Source: Microbacterium foliorum
GTDB taxonomy: Bacteria; Actinomycetota; Actinomycetes; Actinomycetales; Microbacteriaceae
Assembly: GCF_006385575.1 (NCBI RefSeq)
Contig: NZ_CP041040.1
Coordinates: 186,001 to 250,000, forward strand
DNA length: 64,000 nucleotides
Reading direction: 5' to 3'
Below, one piece after another: positions 31,188 to 41,983 of this stretch. Below the pieces are notes generated by a model. That model was not told where the DNA came from. It saw nothing but the letters and a program-made list of their open reading frames with translations, and ran no database searches. The translations under genes were made by a program, and so were the position numbers. Every line of letters begins with the position of its first letter. Positions within the stretch are counted from its first letter, which is position 1.

Positions 31188-32417
31188 TCATCGCTTCTGC
31201 GCATTCTGGTCAGAGCCCACCGACGCGACGAGCGCACGCCCCAGCTCTGCAACCCGTGTGACCAACTCCTCCGGCCCGCCGCTCGCATCCACCGCATGCG
31301 CAACAACCGTCGTCCCGGTCGACGCGATCTCGTACCGCCGCGGCTCCACATCTCCTGACACATACAGCAGATGCACCTCGGGCACATGCGCTGCGATCGC
31401 GTATGCCAGCCCTTGGTACACATCGGCATTCGGGGGCGAGCCATCATTCTCGCCCCACACCTTGTACTTCGTGTCCGCCACAGCGACAACCCGGCCGCGA
31501 TGCGAGATGACGATGTCCGGCCTCATCCTCACTTTGCCGCCGGTGTCCAACCGCCAGTCCGACACCTGCAGATCGACCTCGAAGCCGTCGGGTCTAAGCG
31601 ATGCCCGCAGCACCGACCCGACGAAGTCCTCGTACACCTTCGCGACCTTGAGCAAGAACGCCGAGCCGGAACTCGCGCCCTCTGCGTGCGCCCACGATGT
31701 CGCCTCGAGGATCCATTGCGCGAGGCGCAGCGCCGGCTGGTAATGCGCGTTCAAGCGAGTCTCGGCCGGCAGAGTCACCCGACCGCCAGTCCGCAGATCT
31801 GAGATCTCGGAGAACATTCCGAGCAGCGGGCCCAGTTCGTCGACGATGTGACGGGGCAGCTGCTCGAGCCGCACCAGCGCGCGCAGCGCCGCCTTGACGA
31901 TCCGGTTCTCCGCGACGTCCTCGGTGTAGTCGTCGTAGGTCAGCTCGACCGGGACCGGAATGCCAGGCCGCGCCTTGAGCTGGCGCGCCACATCCCATCG
32001 GCCCCGAATCACCGTGCCCGTCTCCTCGACGGACACATAGCCCTTCAGCAGCCCCCGTCCCGTCGCTGCCTCGACCGCTTGGATCAGCGCTGAGGCCAGA
32101 GCCGACGGCAGATGTTGATCGGCCGCGAAGGCGAACGTAGCATGGCTCACGTCAGCCTGCACGCCCGAGTACGACGCCATGAAGATCAGGCTCCGCAACG
32201 GAGTCTTCGGCCTAATGATCAGTCGAAGTTCGTCGAGACCGACGACTCCCACACGCGTGACGTCGGTGATTCGCCAGATTCCCGAGTCCCCTGTCGGAGA
32301 CACGCGACAGAACTTCAGCTCTTGCAGACGCACTGCCTGTGACGTGGTCAGCGAGACGAAGGATTCGCCTTTCTCAGCGATCTCCTCGACACGGATGCCG
32401 AACGTCGTCGAGGTCAT
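31188..32417 (-). CDS. mcrC: McrC-like PD-(D/E)xK nuclease subunit
   Basis: 409 residues from ATG 32417, which overlaps the McrB stop (ATGA). The C-terminal nuclease core shows MRPDIVISHRGRVVAVADTK with YKVW, the PD-x-DTK catalytic residues of McrC; upstream VAENRIVKAALRAL and KVYEDFVGSVLRASL are family-typical. McrC associates with the McrB GTPase ring and cuts DNA carrying modified bases. Length is usual for the McrC family with an N-terminal beta domain (FGIRVEEIAEKGESF). Confidence 0.88.
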   Translation of the reverse strand: MTSTTFGIRVEEIAEKGESFVSLTTSQAVRLQELKFCRVSPTGDSGIWRITDVTRVGVVGLDELRLIIRPKTPLRSLIFMASYSGVQADVSHATFAFAADQHLPSALASALIQAVEAATGRGLLKGYVSVEETGTVIRGRWDVARQLKARPGIPVPVELTYDDYTEDVAENRIVKAALRALVRLEQLPRHIVDELGPLLGMFSEISDLRTGGRVTLPAETRLNAHYQPALRLAQWILEATSWAHAEGASSGSAFLLKVAKVYEDFVGSVLRASLRPDGFEVDLQVSDWRLDTGGKVRMRPDIVISHRGRVVAVADTKYKVWGENDGSPPNADVYQGLAYAIAAHVPEVHLLYVSGDVEPRRYEIASTGTTVVAHAVDASGGPEELVTRVAELGRALVASVGSDQNAQKR

Positions 32418-34552
32418 GTCTCCGACGCTGCCGCCTCGGCGCCAGACGCGCCGAGACCGGCGAGCAGCGTCTTCAGCCCGTACTTCACGTGCACGTCGAC
32501 ACCGGTTCCGATGTGACGCTCCTCGAGCAACGGCAGGATGCTCTCCTCCCACACCGCGTGCAGGTCGTCCTCTTGGAGGTCCTCTGTTCGAAGCAGATGA
32601 CTTGGACCTACGCGATCTTCGCGATCGCGAATGCTCGAGTTGAGGCGCTCGAAAAGCTCGGCCACTGGCAGGGTCTGCGGGTGGTGCGCCGCCCAGCGAA
32701 CGAGGATGTCCTTCACCGGCGCGACATCGGGGTGCAGCTCGAAGAACGAGAAGCGGCGGCGCATGGCCGAGTCGAGAAGCGCGATCGATCGGTCCGCGGT
32801 GTTCATCGTGCCGATAATGAGCACGTTCGCCGGGAGGGTGAACGATTTGCCGCCGTCATCACCCGAGCCCGCATACAGCACGTCGATGGCGTCATCGCGG
32901 TACTCGAGCAGGTAGTAGAGCTCACCAAAGACTTTGCTGATGTTCGCGCGGTTGATCTCATCGATCATCAGCACGTGCGGAACATCCGGGTTCTTGCGCG
33001 CCTCGTCCGCGATCTCGCGGAGCGGGCCGCGCGTTAGAGAGAACGACAGCTGGCCGGCAGCATCCGTCACCGGCCGATATCCGGCGAAGAAGTCCTCGTA
33101 CGTGTACGAGGGGTGGAACTGGATGCGCTTGATGACGCTGCCCGGCTTGCCGAGTCGGTCCGCGAGGGCGCGGGCGACGTAGGTCTTGCCAGTTCCGGGC
33201 GGGCCGTACAGGATCACCTGCCCGCGCCGGTGGAGAGCGCTCGTCACCTTGCCGAGCCATGCTTCATGCAGGTGGGTGGCGTCGGCGAGTTCCGTGAGGC
33301 TGATCTCTGAGGGCAAGAACCCCCGCGGGTGTGGGACGTCGGGCGAGGGATCCGACAGCGGAGAGGACTCGAGTTCATGCTCTACGTCGTCTCCCTTCTT
33401 CCACCGACCCTCAAGATCGCCATAGAGAGCGATGGGCTTGCCTTCTTTTACCTGCAGAGCAATCACGATCTTCTGGAGGTCAGCATCCGGATCATCGGAG
33501 AAATCGCCACCGATCTCTCCGATAAACGCGTCGCGGATCCGCGCACGATGGTCAAGCGATATCACCGGTCCGAAGAACCCGGGATGCACAAGGTAGAGCA
33601 GCGAGTATCGCTGGGTAGGGAATCCGTCGTCCTTGCCGAGGACGAGCTCGCGCCAGCGGAGGGGGTCGTCGAGAGCAAGCTGCTGCTCCTCATCACTCAG
33701 TTCGCTCCAGTCGAGGAGGACATCCAACACGACGGTAATTGCACGGTTGATATGACCCTGCATCCCGCGCCCGGGGTTGAAGGCGCCGCCGGTAAATGCG
33801 GCGTCGAAGACTCGTGGAATCTCCACAGGGTGGCGCATGGCCCCAAGGACTGACTCCACCCGTTCTCGCTTCTTTGCGTGACCCATGACCTTGGCGATTG
33901 GGAGCAGCTGAAACGCCAGCACCTCGGCCATGAGAAGCTTTACATCGTCCGTCGCATCGGCGAACTGCAGCTCGAGGTTCGCATTGAAGCCCTTTCCTTC
34001 GACCTTCTCCGCTGCCGTCCATAGGGCGTGCAGTTCGCGAATGTTCCCTGGGGTCCAGACCTCGCGAGACGGTGCGAAAGCGGACAGCCCTCTTCGGAGT
34101 CCCTCCTCGACGACTACCTCGGCCGCAGCAAGCAATGTTCGCTGGCTAGAATCTCCGCTCACCCAGCGCTCCGGGAGCGCGCGCTCGATCTCGTTTCGTT
34201 CGTTATCGCGCTTGATGGCTTTCAGCCTTTGGGCTTCGGTGAAGAGCTCATTGCCCGGATGCTCATCGAGTGCGGCGAGGCCGCTCGCCGTGATGGCCCA
34301 TTCCCCCGCGAGGGATGGGTTCTTCCGCAGCCAGCCCGCCGGGACGAACTCGGAGCTGGCGAAGCGCCAGTTTGTTTCGCCTCGAGGCTTGTTCGCCGTG
34401 TTGATCTCCGACTCATACGGGGTGAGGGGGGCCCGGGCCAGCGATTCTCTCCAGATGTCGCCAACAGGAACATACGAGCCATCAGGTGCTCGCTCAGCGA
34501 GGATCTCAAGCGCAATCCGCACTCGCTCGGCCGTTTTGAGTTCTTTCTCCAT
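32414..34552 (-). CDS. mcrB: McrB-like AAA+ GTPase subunit
   Basis: 712 residues. A long N-terminal part (about 1-400) probably binds target DNA, with a winged-helix-like start (RIALEILAERAPDGSYVPVG). The AAA+ motor shows ILYGPPGTGKTYVARALADR (near 440), PSYTYEDFFAGYRP, VLMIDEINRANISKVFGELY (Walker B) and the McrB signature GTMNTADRSIALLDSAMRRR. It hydrolyses GTP and drives the McrC nuclease. It follows the GTPase gene by 60 bases on the same strand. Confidence 0.9.
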   Translation of the reverse strand: MEKELKTAERVRIALEILAERAPDGSYVPVGDIWRESLARAPLTPYESEINTANKPRGETNWRFASSEFVPAGWLRKNPSLAGEWAITASGLAALDEHPGNELFTEAQRLKAIKRDNERNEIERALPERWVSGDSSQRTLLAAAEVVVEEGLRRGLSAFAPSREVWTPGNIRELHALWTAAEKVEGKGFNANLELQFADATDDVKLLMAEVLAFQLLPIAKVMGHAKKRERVESVLGAMRHPVEIPRVFDAAFTGGAFNPGRGMQGHINRAITVVLDVLLDWSELSDEEQQLALDDPLRWRELVLGKDDGFPTQRYSLLYLVHPGFFGPVISLDHRARIRDAFIGEIGGDFSDDPDADLQKIVIALQVKEGKPIALYGDLEGRWKKGDDVEHELESSPLSDPSPDVPHPRGFLPSEISLTELADATHLHEAWLGKVTSALHRRGQVILYGPPGTGKTYVARALADRLGKPGSVIKRIQFHPSYTYEDFFAGYRPVTDAAGQLSFSLTRGPLREIADEARKNPDVPHVLMIDEINRANISKVFGELYYLLEYRDDAIDVLYAGSGDDGGKSFTLPANVLIIGTMNTADRSIALLDSAMRRRFSFFELHPDVAPVKDILVRWAAHHPQTLPVAELFERLNSSIRDREDRVGPSHLLRTEDLQEDDLHAVWEESILPLLEERHIGTGVDVHVKYGLKTLLAGLGASGAEAAASET

Positions 34553-34612
34553 CGTGCTCCTCGGATCAACCTGTTGCGAGTCTAAGAGAGTGAAATTCGT
34601 CCGGAAGGATGC

Positions 34613-35743
34613 TCAGGCCCTACCACCGCTCACCTTCTTGAACCACAAGGCGACCTGCGACTGGAATAGTTCACGGACCAGATCATTGTCGAGCGCGCCG
34701 TCTACTCCGCGCAGTCGGCCCTGCGTAAGTTCTCCGCACACCACAGACCATGCGTATCCGATTGCAAGGGTGAACGAGCTGGCAACCGCTCCCGAGATCA
34801 CACCGCCAACAAGCGTGCCCGCTCCCGGGATGAGCTTCAGCAGTCCCGCGACAGCGCTTCGCCCAGCAGCGGAGACGGCCACGGTTGCCGCGGTTGCCGC
34901 GATCGACGCGGTGTCGACTCTGACGCCATAGATCGCCGCTACTCTCGCCATCATCCCGAGTTGTATGGGAACGAGCACGCCTGCGTCAGCTACAGGGATG
35001 GGGATGGCGCCGACCGTCAGCGCCGCCGTGGCGGCCGCGCGGACAGCTGTTTGAGCCTGCTTGCGCTTTCTTGCCAGATCGACCTTTTGGGCTGCAGCGA
35101 ACGCAGCTTCAACACCCTCGGGAGCTGCGCGAAACGTCGCATCGACCAGGTTGGTGAGCCCATGCTGGACTTGACCGGTGAAGTCATCGGCAGTCGACAT
35201 TACAAGGATCGGACGGCCCCCTACAATCGGCAGGTCGAGCGCCGCGATGTGATCCGCAAGAGCCAGTGCATCGGTGTGGTACTCGCCAGCTCGCGACTGT
35301 ACCTGCGTCAAGACCGCGACGACCGGCAGATCAAGCGCATGCAGGCGACGGATGAACTCCGCCTCGGTGTCCTCGAACCGGCGGTCGGTCGATCGGACGC
35401 AGTACCAGGCGACATGGATCTGCTCACGGAGCGGCTGCTGACGCATTCGCTTCAGATACTCGCTGAGTTCCTTGATCAGCTCATCGGTGTCCTTGCCGAT
35501 CTCGAGCCCGCGGGTGTCCAGTAGGCCGAGGAAGCCAGAGCGGTGGATGTAGAGATGCTCATCCATGGTCACGGGGTCGCCGACTCCCGTGGGGGCAACC
35601 TCCTCGCCGAAGATCGCATTGATGAGGGTGGACTTGCCGACGCCGGTCTTGCCGAAGATAGCGAGGTTAAAGCGGCCGATTTCATCCGCCTGCTCTTTCC
35701 ATTGAGTGCGAAAGTCGTTCTCAGAAAAGGTCTCGCCTGTCAT
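34613..35743 (-). CDS. Ras-like GTPase with hydrophobic DUF697-like C-terminal region
   Basis: 376 residues. G1 IFGKTGVGKSTLINAIFGEE (30-49), a G2-like TGVGDPVT, and G3 LLDTRGLEIG; the expected NKxD is replaced by LTQVQSRAG. The C-terminal half (about 215-330) is rich in Ala/Gly/Val with likely membrane-associated segments, as in DUF697 (YcjF-like) proteins. Eukaryote-like septin/AIG or dynamin-type GTPases in defence islands often sense infection. Here it is the first gene of the minus-strand array, 60 bases upstream of McrB. A role as McrBC accessory or independent abortive system is possible; neither is shown. Confidence 0.75.
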   Translation of the reverse strand: MTGETFSENDFRTQWKEQADEIGRFNLAIFGKTGVGKSTLINAIFGEEVAPTGVGDPVTMDEHLYIHRSGFLGLLDTRGLEIGKDTDELIKELSEYLKRMRQQPLREQIHVAWYCVRSTDRRFEDTEAEFIRRLHALDLPVVAVLTQVQSRAGEYHTDALALADHIAALDLPIVGGRPILVMSTADDFTGQVQHGLTNLVDATFRAAPEGVEAAFAAAQKVDLARKRKQAQTAVRAAATAALTVGAIPIPVADAGVLVPIQLGMMARVAAIYGVRVDTASIAATAATVAVSAAGRSAVAGLLKLIPGAGTLVGGVISGAVASSFTLAIGYAWSVVCGELTQGRLRGVDGALDNDLVRELFQSQVALWFKKVSGGRA

Positions 35744-36566
<823 letters not shown>

Positions 36567-36959
36567 TTGGGCTTGCACAGCAAAAATCCTGTGGAGAGAC
36601 TATTGACTTATCACATCTACGTCGACAAATCAGGCGCGCTAGAACTATTCACTGGACGCGACGAAAAGCTACTTGAACAGGGTTCCTTCGTGCTTGAGTC
36701 CGGTGGATCTCAAGCCGTTGCAAAGCTCGCGGACGGATACTGGGACGTGTGGCTGCGGATACCCAATGACTCATCAGAACCGCTTGGCGTCGCCAGACCG
36801 GGAAAGCGGATCGGAGAAGTTCATATGAAGGAAGGCTTCCCGCATATTTGGGAAGCGTATCAATGGGCAGACGATGGCTCAGGGGTCGCGACCGTACCAT
36901 CACCGTACGGCTCCGGTTCGATCGGTGCAGCAGTACTGGAGTTGCTCAGACTGCGCTGA
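36567..36959 (+). CDS. Hypothetical protein (130 aa)
   Basis: 130 residues from a TTG preceded by GAGGGAA; there is no in-frame ATG near the front, so the start is uncertain. The protein begins TYHIYVDKSGALELFTGRDE and contains DGYWDVWLRIPNDS; it looks like a small beta-rich globular protein. No family recognised. Visibly lower GC than the core genes, so probably part of the acquired island. Confidence 0.55.
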   Translation: MGLHSKNPVERLLTYHIYVDKSGALELFTGRDEKLLEQGSFVLESGGSQAVAKLADGYWDVWLRIPNDSSEPLGVARPGKRIGEVHMKEGFPHIWEAYQWADDGSGVATVPSPYGSGSIGAAVLELLRLR

Positions 36960-37096
36960 GCGGGTCGGGAAGTATGGGTTCTACAGTCTCATCGACGCCC
37001 CGTCAGAATTTTCGAGGCCCGAGTGGACGTTCGATTGACCCATTAACGTTCTTGACCTGATGAATCCGCGCCATTTCGACGGCTCATAGGTAGGGG

Positions 37097-37981
37097 CTAG
37101 ACCCGCTCCCGCCAGGAGATCCCGCGCCCGGCAATCCGCCTCCCGGCCTCCTCGGCCGCGACCGGCTCACCAACATCCGCACCGACCTCAAGTCCCACAA
37201 CTGAATGCACGATGGTCCCGTCATACACGTGCACGAGGTTGTACCCCTGCGCAGCATCCTGCCCGCGTGTCGCTCCCACCGGCTGAGCGAGATCCTGCCC
37301 GTACGCACTCGACGATGCCGCCGACACCGGAACCCCCGCGAACGTGCCGAACGACGGGTGGTGCACATGCCCCGACAGGATCCCCCGCACATCCGACCCC
37401 GCCAGCACCGCAGCCAGCGCCGCCTGTTCGCGCAGCTCGACAGTCACGGCGAGGTCGAGCACCGTCGGCAGCGGCGGGTGATGGATCAGCAACAGCGAAC
37501 CCTCCGGCGCAGGCGCCGACAGCTCCGCAGACAGCCACTCCAACTGAGCCTCGTCGACCCGCCCCCAGTGCTGCCCGGGAACCGTCGAATCCAGCACGAT
37601 CACCCGCATCCCACCGAACCAGCGCACCTCGACGACAGCATCCGAAGCGCCACCGGCAAGCCCCAACTCCGCCCGCATCGCCCCGCGCTCGTCGTGGTTG
37701 CCCATGGCCCACACCACCTCACACCCCAGCGCATCCACCGCTGGCTCCACCAACTCCCGCAACCGCCGATACGACGACGCGTCCCCTCGATCCGCGAGAT
37801 CCCCCGTGAACAACAGGGCGTCAGGCTTCAACCCCGAAGACACCAACCGCGACAGCACAGATGACAGGTTCGCATCGGCATCCGCCCCACTGCCATACAG
37901 CGGTGCGCGTTCACCGGGAAGGTGCGTATCGGAGATGTGCACGAAAGTGTGCGATGGGCGAGAGTGCTCGGTAAGGATCAT
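37097..37981 (-). CDS. Calcineurin-like metallophosphoesterase (CpdA/Icc-like)
   Basis: 294 residues. All metal-binding motifs are present: FVHISDTHLPG, LFTGDLADRG, WAMGNHDERG, LLIHHPP and LSGHVHH. These two-metal phosphodiesterases split cyclic nucleotides or glycerophosphodiesters. It lies 40 bases downstream of the LacI gene on the same strand and is probably the last gene of the importer operon, which would fit uptake and breakdown of a phosphate ester. Confidence 0.9.
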   Translation of the reverse strand: MILTEHSRPSHTFVHISDTHLPGERAPLYGSGADADANLSSVLSRLVSSGLKPDALLFTGDLADRGDASSYRRLRELVEPAVDALGCEVVWAMGNHDERGAMRAELGLAGGASDAVVEVRWFGGMRVIVLDSTVPGQHWGRVDEAQLEWLSAELSAPAPEGSLLLIHHPPLPTVLDLAVTVELREQAALAAVLAGSDVRGILSGHVHHPSFGTFAGVPVSAASSSAYGQDLAQPVGATRGQDAAQGYNLVHVYDGTIVHSVVGLEVGADVGEPVAAEEAGRRIAGRGISWRERV

Positions 37982-38021
37982 TTCTCTTCCAGTGAGACGA
38001 CGAACAAGTACAAGACAGAAG

Positions 38022-39053
38022 TCAGACGGCGGCGGCAGTCGACCCGGGCACGAGGGTTCCGACGAACGGCTGCCGGACGGTCTCCGCAGAATCAGAATCC
38101 GAATCCGCAGTCAGCAACCGCTGCATCGTCTCCACAGCCGCGGCGGCAACCGCCTCGACCGGAATCCGCAACGTGGTCAGCCCCAGCAGATCCGCACCGG
38201 GCAGGATGCCGTCGCACCCCGTCACGCTCACATCCCCGGGCACAGCCAGCCCCGCAGCACGCAGGGTGCGCATGACCGCCAACTGCCGATAGTCCGACGC
38301 GCACATCACTGCCGTCGCCCCAGAACGCACGGCATCCACCGCCTCATCCACTCCGTCGGTCGGCGCCGCTCCCGCCGACACCAGAGTCACCGACGCCCCG
38401 CCGGCAATCAGCGCCTCTTCCATCGCCGAAGCCCGCAGATGCTCAGCGAACGAGACATCCTCGGCACCCGAGAGCACGACCACGCGCCGATGCCCCAACG
38501 ACAGCACATGCGCCGCCAGCATCCGCCCATGCTCCGGGTCGTCGTAGTGCGCAGTATGAATCCCCTCAGCCGTCTCGACGCGCCCCGCGCGCACGATCGG
38601 CACCTGGTCGGCGAAGGGCTCGAGCTGCGCGGCCGTGATGCCACCGGTCGCGACGATCAGTCCGGCGACGCGCATGCCGAGCAGCCGGTGCAGCGCGTTG
38701 ACCTGCTCGGCTCCCTGTTCGTCGGCGCCGATCGTCACGGTCACGAGGTCGAGGCCACGCCTATGCGCTTCATCTTGCAACCGCGAGAACAGCAGACCGT
38801 AGGCCGGGTTGCTCGCGTCGCGCAGCATCAGCCCGACCGTGCCGGTGCGCCCGGCGGCGAGCTCGGCGGCCATCGTATTGCGCACGTATCCGAGGCGCTC
38901 GGCCTCGGCGAGGATGCGCTCCTGCGTCTCGGGCGCGAACCGCCCCTCGCCCTTCAGCGCTCGGGTCGCCGTCGCCCGGGAAACCCCGGCGGCCGCCGCC
39001 ACGTCGCTCACCGTGACTCGCAAGCCAGGCCCACCGGGCTCCACAGAACTCAC
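38022..39053 (-). CDS. LacI family transcriptional regulator
   Basis: 343 residues from a GTG that overlaps the permease stop (GTGA). N-terminal HTH: VTVSDVAAAAGVSRATATRA with hinge NTMAAELAAGRTGTVGLM; the remainder is the periplasmic-binding-protein-like sensor ending in TLRIPVEAVAAAAVETMQRL. Being coupled to the importer genes it probably controls that operon; a candidate site is the dyad at 43107-43125. Confidence 0.92.
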   Translation of the reverse strand: MSSVEPGGPGLRVTVSDVAAAAGVSRATATRALKGEGRFAPETQERILAEAERLGYVRNTMAAELAAGRTGTVGLMLRDASNPAYGLLFSRLQDEAHRRGLDLVTVTIGADEQGAEQVNALHRLLGMRVAGLIVATGGITAAQLEPFADQVPIVRAGRVETAEGIHTAHYDDPEHGRMLAAHVLSLGHRRVVVLSGAEDVSFAEHLRASAMEEALIAGGASVTLVSAGAAPTDGVDEAVDAVRSGATAVMCASDYRQLAVMRTLRAAGLAVPGDVSVTGCDGILPGADLLGLTTLRIPVEAVAAAAVETMQRLLTADSDSDSAETVRQPFVGTLVPGSTAAAV

Positions 39054-40924
39054 GCGCGAGCCTTCTTGGCCTTGCGGGGCGCTCCGGCGCGCGAACCTCG
39101 TCCATACACGAGATACATGGTGACACCCATGATGATCATCAGCAGCACTGTGTAGACGAACGTGATCGGCATCGCGTCGAGATTGTTCTCGCCGCGCGTG
39201 CTCTCTTGAATCGCCACACCGAGCGGCTTGAACAGCGGGTGGTAGAGGAAGATCGCCGCGTCGTAGTCGTCGAGCAGGCTGTTGAAGTTCAGCGCCGTGA
39301 TCGCCGCGGCCGTCGGCAGCACCAGCGGAACCAGCACCTTGCGGAACGTCGTCAGCGACTTCGCTCCGAGAATGCGCGAGGCGTCTTCGAGCGAATCCGG
39401 CACCGACGCGAACCCGGCCTTGAGCAGACGCAGCGTGAACGGGATCTTCACGCAGATGTAGGCGATGAGCAGCAGGATCGGCGTGCCGGTGAGCACGAGT
39501 CCGCCCACGATCGCCCGGGGCTCGTCGAACGCGGTCACCAGGGCGAGCGCGATCAGCACGATCGGCAGGATCCACGGGATGTGCAGCACATACTCGATCG
39601 CGGTGGTCAGCAGGTTGCGGTGCTTCTGCAGCATCCGCGCCACGAACAGCAGACCGCCGACCACGACGATCGAGGCCACGGCGCTGTAGACCACGCTGAC
39701 GATGAACGGACGGATCGCCTCGGCGCTCGAGAACACGGTGATGTAGTTGTCGAGGGTGAAGCTGTCGAGCGTGATGGACCCGGCGAGGATGCTGCGCGCA
39801 TCGACGAACGAGAAGATCACGATCAGCACGACCGGGATCAGGTAGATCACCCACAGCAGGTAGGCGACGACGTGCACGACGACGTTCGCGAACGGGTTGC
39901 GGATCTTCTGCTTCTGGATCGGCGTCGCAACCTTGGCGACCGAGAAGTACACGCCCGACTTCTCGAAGCGGTTCATGATCGCGAGCAGGATGATCGTCGC
40001 GATGCCCAATACGATCGCCAGGAGAGCCGCGATGTCTCGAGTGATCGGGCTGCGCGAGAGGTCGATGATCAGCGGCGCCACGGTCTGGAAGTCGGGCCCG
40101 CCGAGCACGAGCGGAGCGGTCAGCGCCCCGAGCCCGATCAGGAAGGTCAGCACGGTCACGGCGAACAGCATCGGTTTCATCACCGGCAGCACGATGCGGC
40201 GCAGGATCGTCCACGTCGAGGCGCCCATCAGCTTCGCGGCCTCGATCGACGCGTAGTCGACCTTGCCGAGCGATGACGACAGGAACAGCATGTGGTTCGT
40301 CGTGGTCGCGAACGTCATGACGAAGACGACGGCGAAGTATCCCGAGAACCAGTCGCGGTCCATGTCGGGCCACCAGTTGACCATCATGTTCGTGAAGAAC
40401 CCGAACCGGCCGTAGATGAAGTTGTAGCCGGCGGCCAGCACGATGCCGCCGTAGATCAGGGTGGTGGCATAGCCGAGCCAGAGGATCTTCGCGCCGCGCA
40501 CCTGGAAGTACTTCGTCACCAGCACGATGAACACACCGACCACGTTGACCGTGATCGAGAGGGTGATCGCGAGCACGAAGCTGTTGCCGAGCGTCTTCAG
40601 CGCGCGCTCGCTGCCGAACAGTTTCTCGACGGCACGGATGCTGAACTGCCCGTCGGGGAAGAACGTGACGCCGAGCAGTGCGGCGTTCGGCAGCACGAGG
40701 AACGCCGCGGCGAACCAGATGACGATGATGCCCGTGATCCAGGCGAGCGGCGAGCGGAGCATCGCCTTCACGCTGCCGGGCTTTCCTCGTTTGCGGGGCC
40801 GCGGTCCCGGCGTCTGACCCTCGACGACCGCGTGGGTGGTCAAGGAGCCGGCTTCTCCGGTCACGGCCGCTGACGGCGGGACCGCGGGGTCTGTGTTGTT
40901 CTGCGAGTTCTGGGGAGTCGACAT
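39050..40924 (-). CDS. ABC transporter permease, two permease domains in one chain (FbpB-like)
   Basis: 624 residues from ATG 40924, two bases after the ATPase stop. A polar N-terminus of about 60 residues, then twelve predicted TM segments in two sets with one BPD_transp_1 domain each; EAA-type loops are EAAKLMGASTWTILRRIVLP and ASRILGAKSLTTFRKVLVPL. Fused double permeases are typical of iron(III), polyamine-like and phosphonate-type importers. Next to the binding protein and ATPase it forms the membrane channel. Confidence 0.88.
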   Translation of the reverse strand: MSTPQNSQNNTDPAVPPSAAVTGEAGSLTTHAVVEGQTPGPRPRKRGKPGSVKAMLRSPLAWITGIIVIWFAAAFLVLPNAALLGVTFFPDGQFSIRAVEKLFGSERALKTLGNSFVLAITLSITVNVVGVFIVLVTKYFQVRGAKILWLGYATTLIYGGIVLAAGYNFIYGRFGFFTNMMVNWWPDMDRDWFSGYFAVVFVMTFATTTNHMLFLSSSLGKVDYASIEAAKLMGASTWTILRRIVLPVMKPMLFAVTVLTFLIGLGALTAPLVLGGPDFQTVAPLIIDLSRSPITRDIAALLAIVLGIATIILLAIMNRFEKSGVYFSVAKVATPIQKQKIRNPFANVVVHVVAYLLWVIYLIPVVLIVIFSFVDARSILAGSITLDSFTLDNYITVFSSAEAIRPFIVSVVYSAVASIVVVGGLLFVARMLQKHRNLLTTAIEYVLHIPWILPIVLIALALVTAFDEPRAIVGGLVLTGTPILLLIAYICVKIPFTLRLLKAGFASVPDSLEDASRILGAKSLTTFRKVLVPLVLPTAAAITALNFNSLLDDYDAAIFLYHPLFKPLGVAIQESTRGENNLDAMPITFVYTVLLMIIMGVTMYLVYGRGSRAGAPRKAKKARA

Positions 40925-40925
40925 G

Positions 40926-41942
<1,017 letters not shown>

Positions 41943-41983
41943 GCTGTCTTTCCGGCTAAGTGGTGAAGAGGGGTTCGGTTCGA

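Noticed and set aside
38022..40373. A 783-codon frame extending the LacI gene backward through the permease gene
   Set aside because: The permease is convincing in another frame, and a GTG overlapping its stop gives a normal LacI protein.
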